This document shows positions 63,385 to 64,000 of a stretch of 64,000 nt of DNA, piece after piece. Source of the stretch: Halovulum marinum (lineage in GTDB: Bacteria; Pseudomonadota; Alphaproteobacteria; Rhodobacterales; Rhodobacteraceae); NCBI RefSeq assembly GCF_009697225.1, contig NZ_WIND01000012.1, positions 1-64,000 on the forward strand, given 5' to 3'. Both the position numbers and the translations under genes were made by a program. Every line of letters starts with the position of its first letter. Positions within the stretch are counted from its first letter, which is position 1. The notes under the pieces were generated by a model that saw only the letters and a program-made list of their open reading frames with translations, was not told the origin of the DNA and ran no database searches.

Positions 63385-64000
63385 GGGCGGCCTCGGGCGC
63401 GGGCGGCGCGCCGTAGTCCGCGTGGCGGATGCAGGCCGCCCGCTGCCCTCCGCCGTGGCCGATCAGCGGCGGGTCGGCCAGATCGCAGGCGGCGCGGTGG
63501 TGCGCGCAGCGCGGCCCGAAGCGGCAGCCGGGCGGGCGCAGGTGCGGCTGCGGCACGCCGCCGGGGATCGTCGCCAGCTCGTCCACGTCGCGGTCGACCG
63601 GCGGGTGGCTGCGTATCAGGCCCTCGGTGTAGGGGTGGCGCGGCGTGCGGTAGATCTGCGCGGTGCCGCCGGTCTCGACGATCCGGCCGGCGTACATCAC
63701 CGACACCTCGTCGGCATAGCCGGCGACCACGCCCAGATCGTGAGTGATCAGCAGGATGCCCATGCCCATCTCGGTCTGCAGCTCGTGCAGCAGGTCGAGG
63801 ATCTGCGCCTGGATGGTCACGTCCAGCGCCGTCGTCGGCTCGTCGGCGATCAGCAGCTTGGGCCTGCAGGCGATGGCGATGGCGATCATCACCCGTTGCC
63901 GCATGCCCCCCGACAACAGGTGCGGATACTCGTCCAGCCGGCGCGCGGCGGCGGGGATTCGGACCCATTCCAGCATCTCCAGCGCCTTGCGGCGCGCCGC
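63377..64000 (-). CDS. Dpp/Opp-type ABC transporter ATP-binding protein (DppD-like), N-terminus beyond window
   Basis: The last 207 residues of a first oligopeptide-type ATPase: signature [15 protein letters not shown], Walker [20 protein letters not shown], switch His [14 protein letters not shown], and the C-terminal [15 protein letters not shown] cysteine cluster. The N-terminal part with Walker A lies to the right of position 64000. Together with the DppF-like gene it forms the ATPase pair of an importer whose permeases and binding protein should lie upstream. Confidence 0.9.
   Translation of the reverse strand, partial: AARRKALEMLEWVRIPAAARRLDEYPHLLSGGMRQRVMIAIAIACRPKLLIADEPTTALDVTIQAQILDLLHELQTEMGMGILLITHDLGVVAGYADEVSVMYAGRIVETGGTAQIYRTPRHPYTEGLIRSHPPVDRDVDELATIPGGVPQPHLRPPGCRFGPRCAHHRAACDLADPPLIGHGGGQRAACIRHADYGAPPAPEAAHG

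Overview
The window is chromosomal DNA of a high-GC (roughly 65-70 %) alphaproteobacterium, most likely Rhodobacterales/Rhodobacteraceae-like. The pointers are TRAP transporters next to sugar-acid genes, an RpiR-type IolR with GGAA-N6-TTCC operators, a fused IolC-DUF2090 protein, SAM-domain cyclases and HWE kinases. It encodes many catabolic islands for sugar acids and polyols, separated by signalling genes and one scarred mobile region.

Layout. 1-136: start of an acyl/acetyl-CoA synthetase (minus). 426-7842: hexuronate locus, with uxuB-uxuA on the minus strand diverging from a GntR regulator, a complete TRAP transporter (DctP, DctQ, DctM) and an idonate-type dehydrogenase. 7859-19169: myo-inositol locus, with iolG and a TIM-barrel isomerase leftward and iolR, an ABC importer (binding protein, permease, ATPase), iolC-DUF2090, iolD, iolE and iolB rightward; two near-identical 16-bp palindromes mark the IolR control points. 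iolA is not in the window. 19388-26634: a SulP anion transporter with STAS and cyclic-nucleotide-binding domains and a flavin oxidoreductase, divergent from a SAM-domain class III nucleotide cyclase with AAA/TPR modules; this is a possible cAMP-controlled transport unit.

26818-36096: accessory region. It holds an intact IS1111-type IS110-family element with perfect 12-bp subterminal inverted repeats and a long 3' non-coding end, a 1741-aa unrecognised P-loop NTPase of lower GC ending in an RNxxxH motif, tRNA-Ser(GCT), an integrase pseudogene, and fragments of IS3, serine recombinase and IS6 genes. 36280-44200: a three-gene leftward operon with overlapping reading frames: an oxalyl-CoA-synthetase-like ligase fused to a carrier protein, a ThDP enzyme lacking the usual catalytic Glu, and a C-A-T-TE NRPS with an extra helical tail. 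I know of no characterised pathway with this make-up.

44364-51758: stress and signalling genes: an NAD(P)-binding epimerase-like protein, a DUF892 ferritin-like protein, an HD-GYP/LuxR regulator, an exported RidA-like protein, a CstB-like persulfide dioxygenase/rhodanese, and an RsbQ hydrolase coupled by ATGA overlap to a PAS-HWE kinase. 52068-64000: a second set of sugar-acid genes: isopropylmalate/tartrate-dehydrogenase-like enzyme, GntR, D-hydroxyacid dehydrogenase, SDR, a truncated heparinase II/III gene fused by deletion to a truncated ABC ATPase gene, GntR, glucarate-dehydratase-like enzyme, KdgF-like cupin, HpcH/HpaI aldolase, sulfatase and two Dpp/Opp-type ATPases, the last cut by the window edge.

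All calls come from reading the sequence and family knowledge; no search was run.
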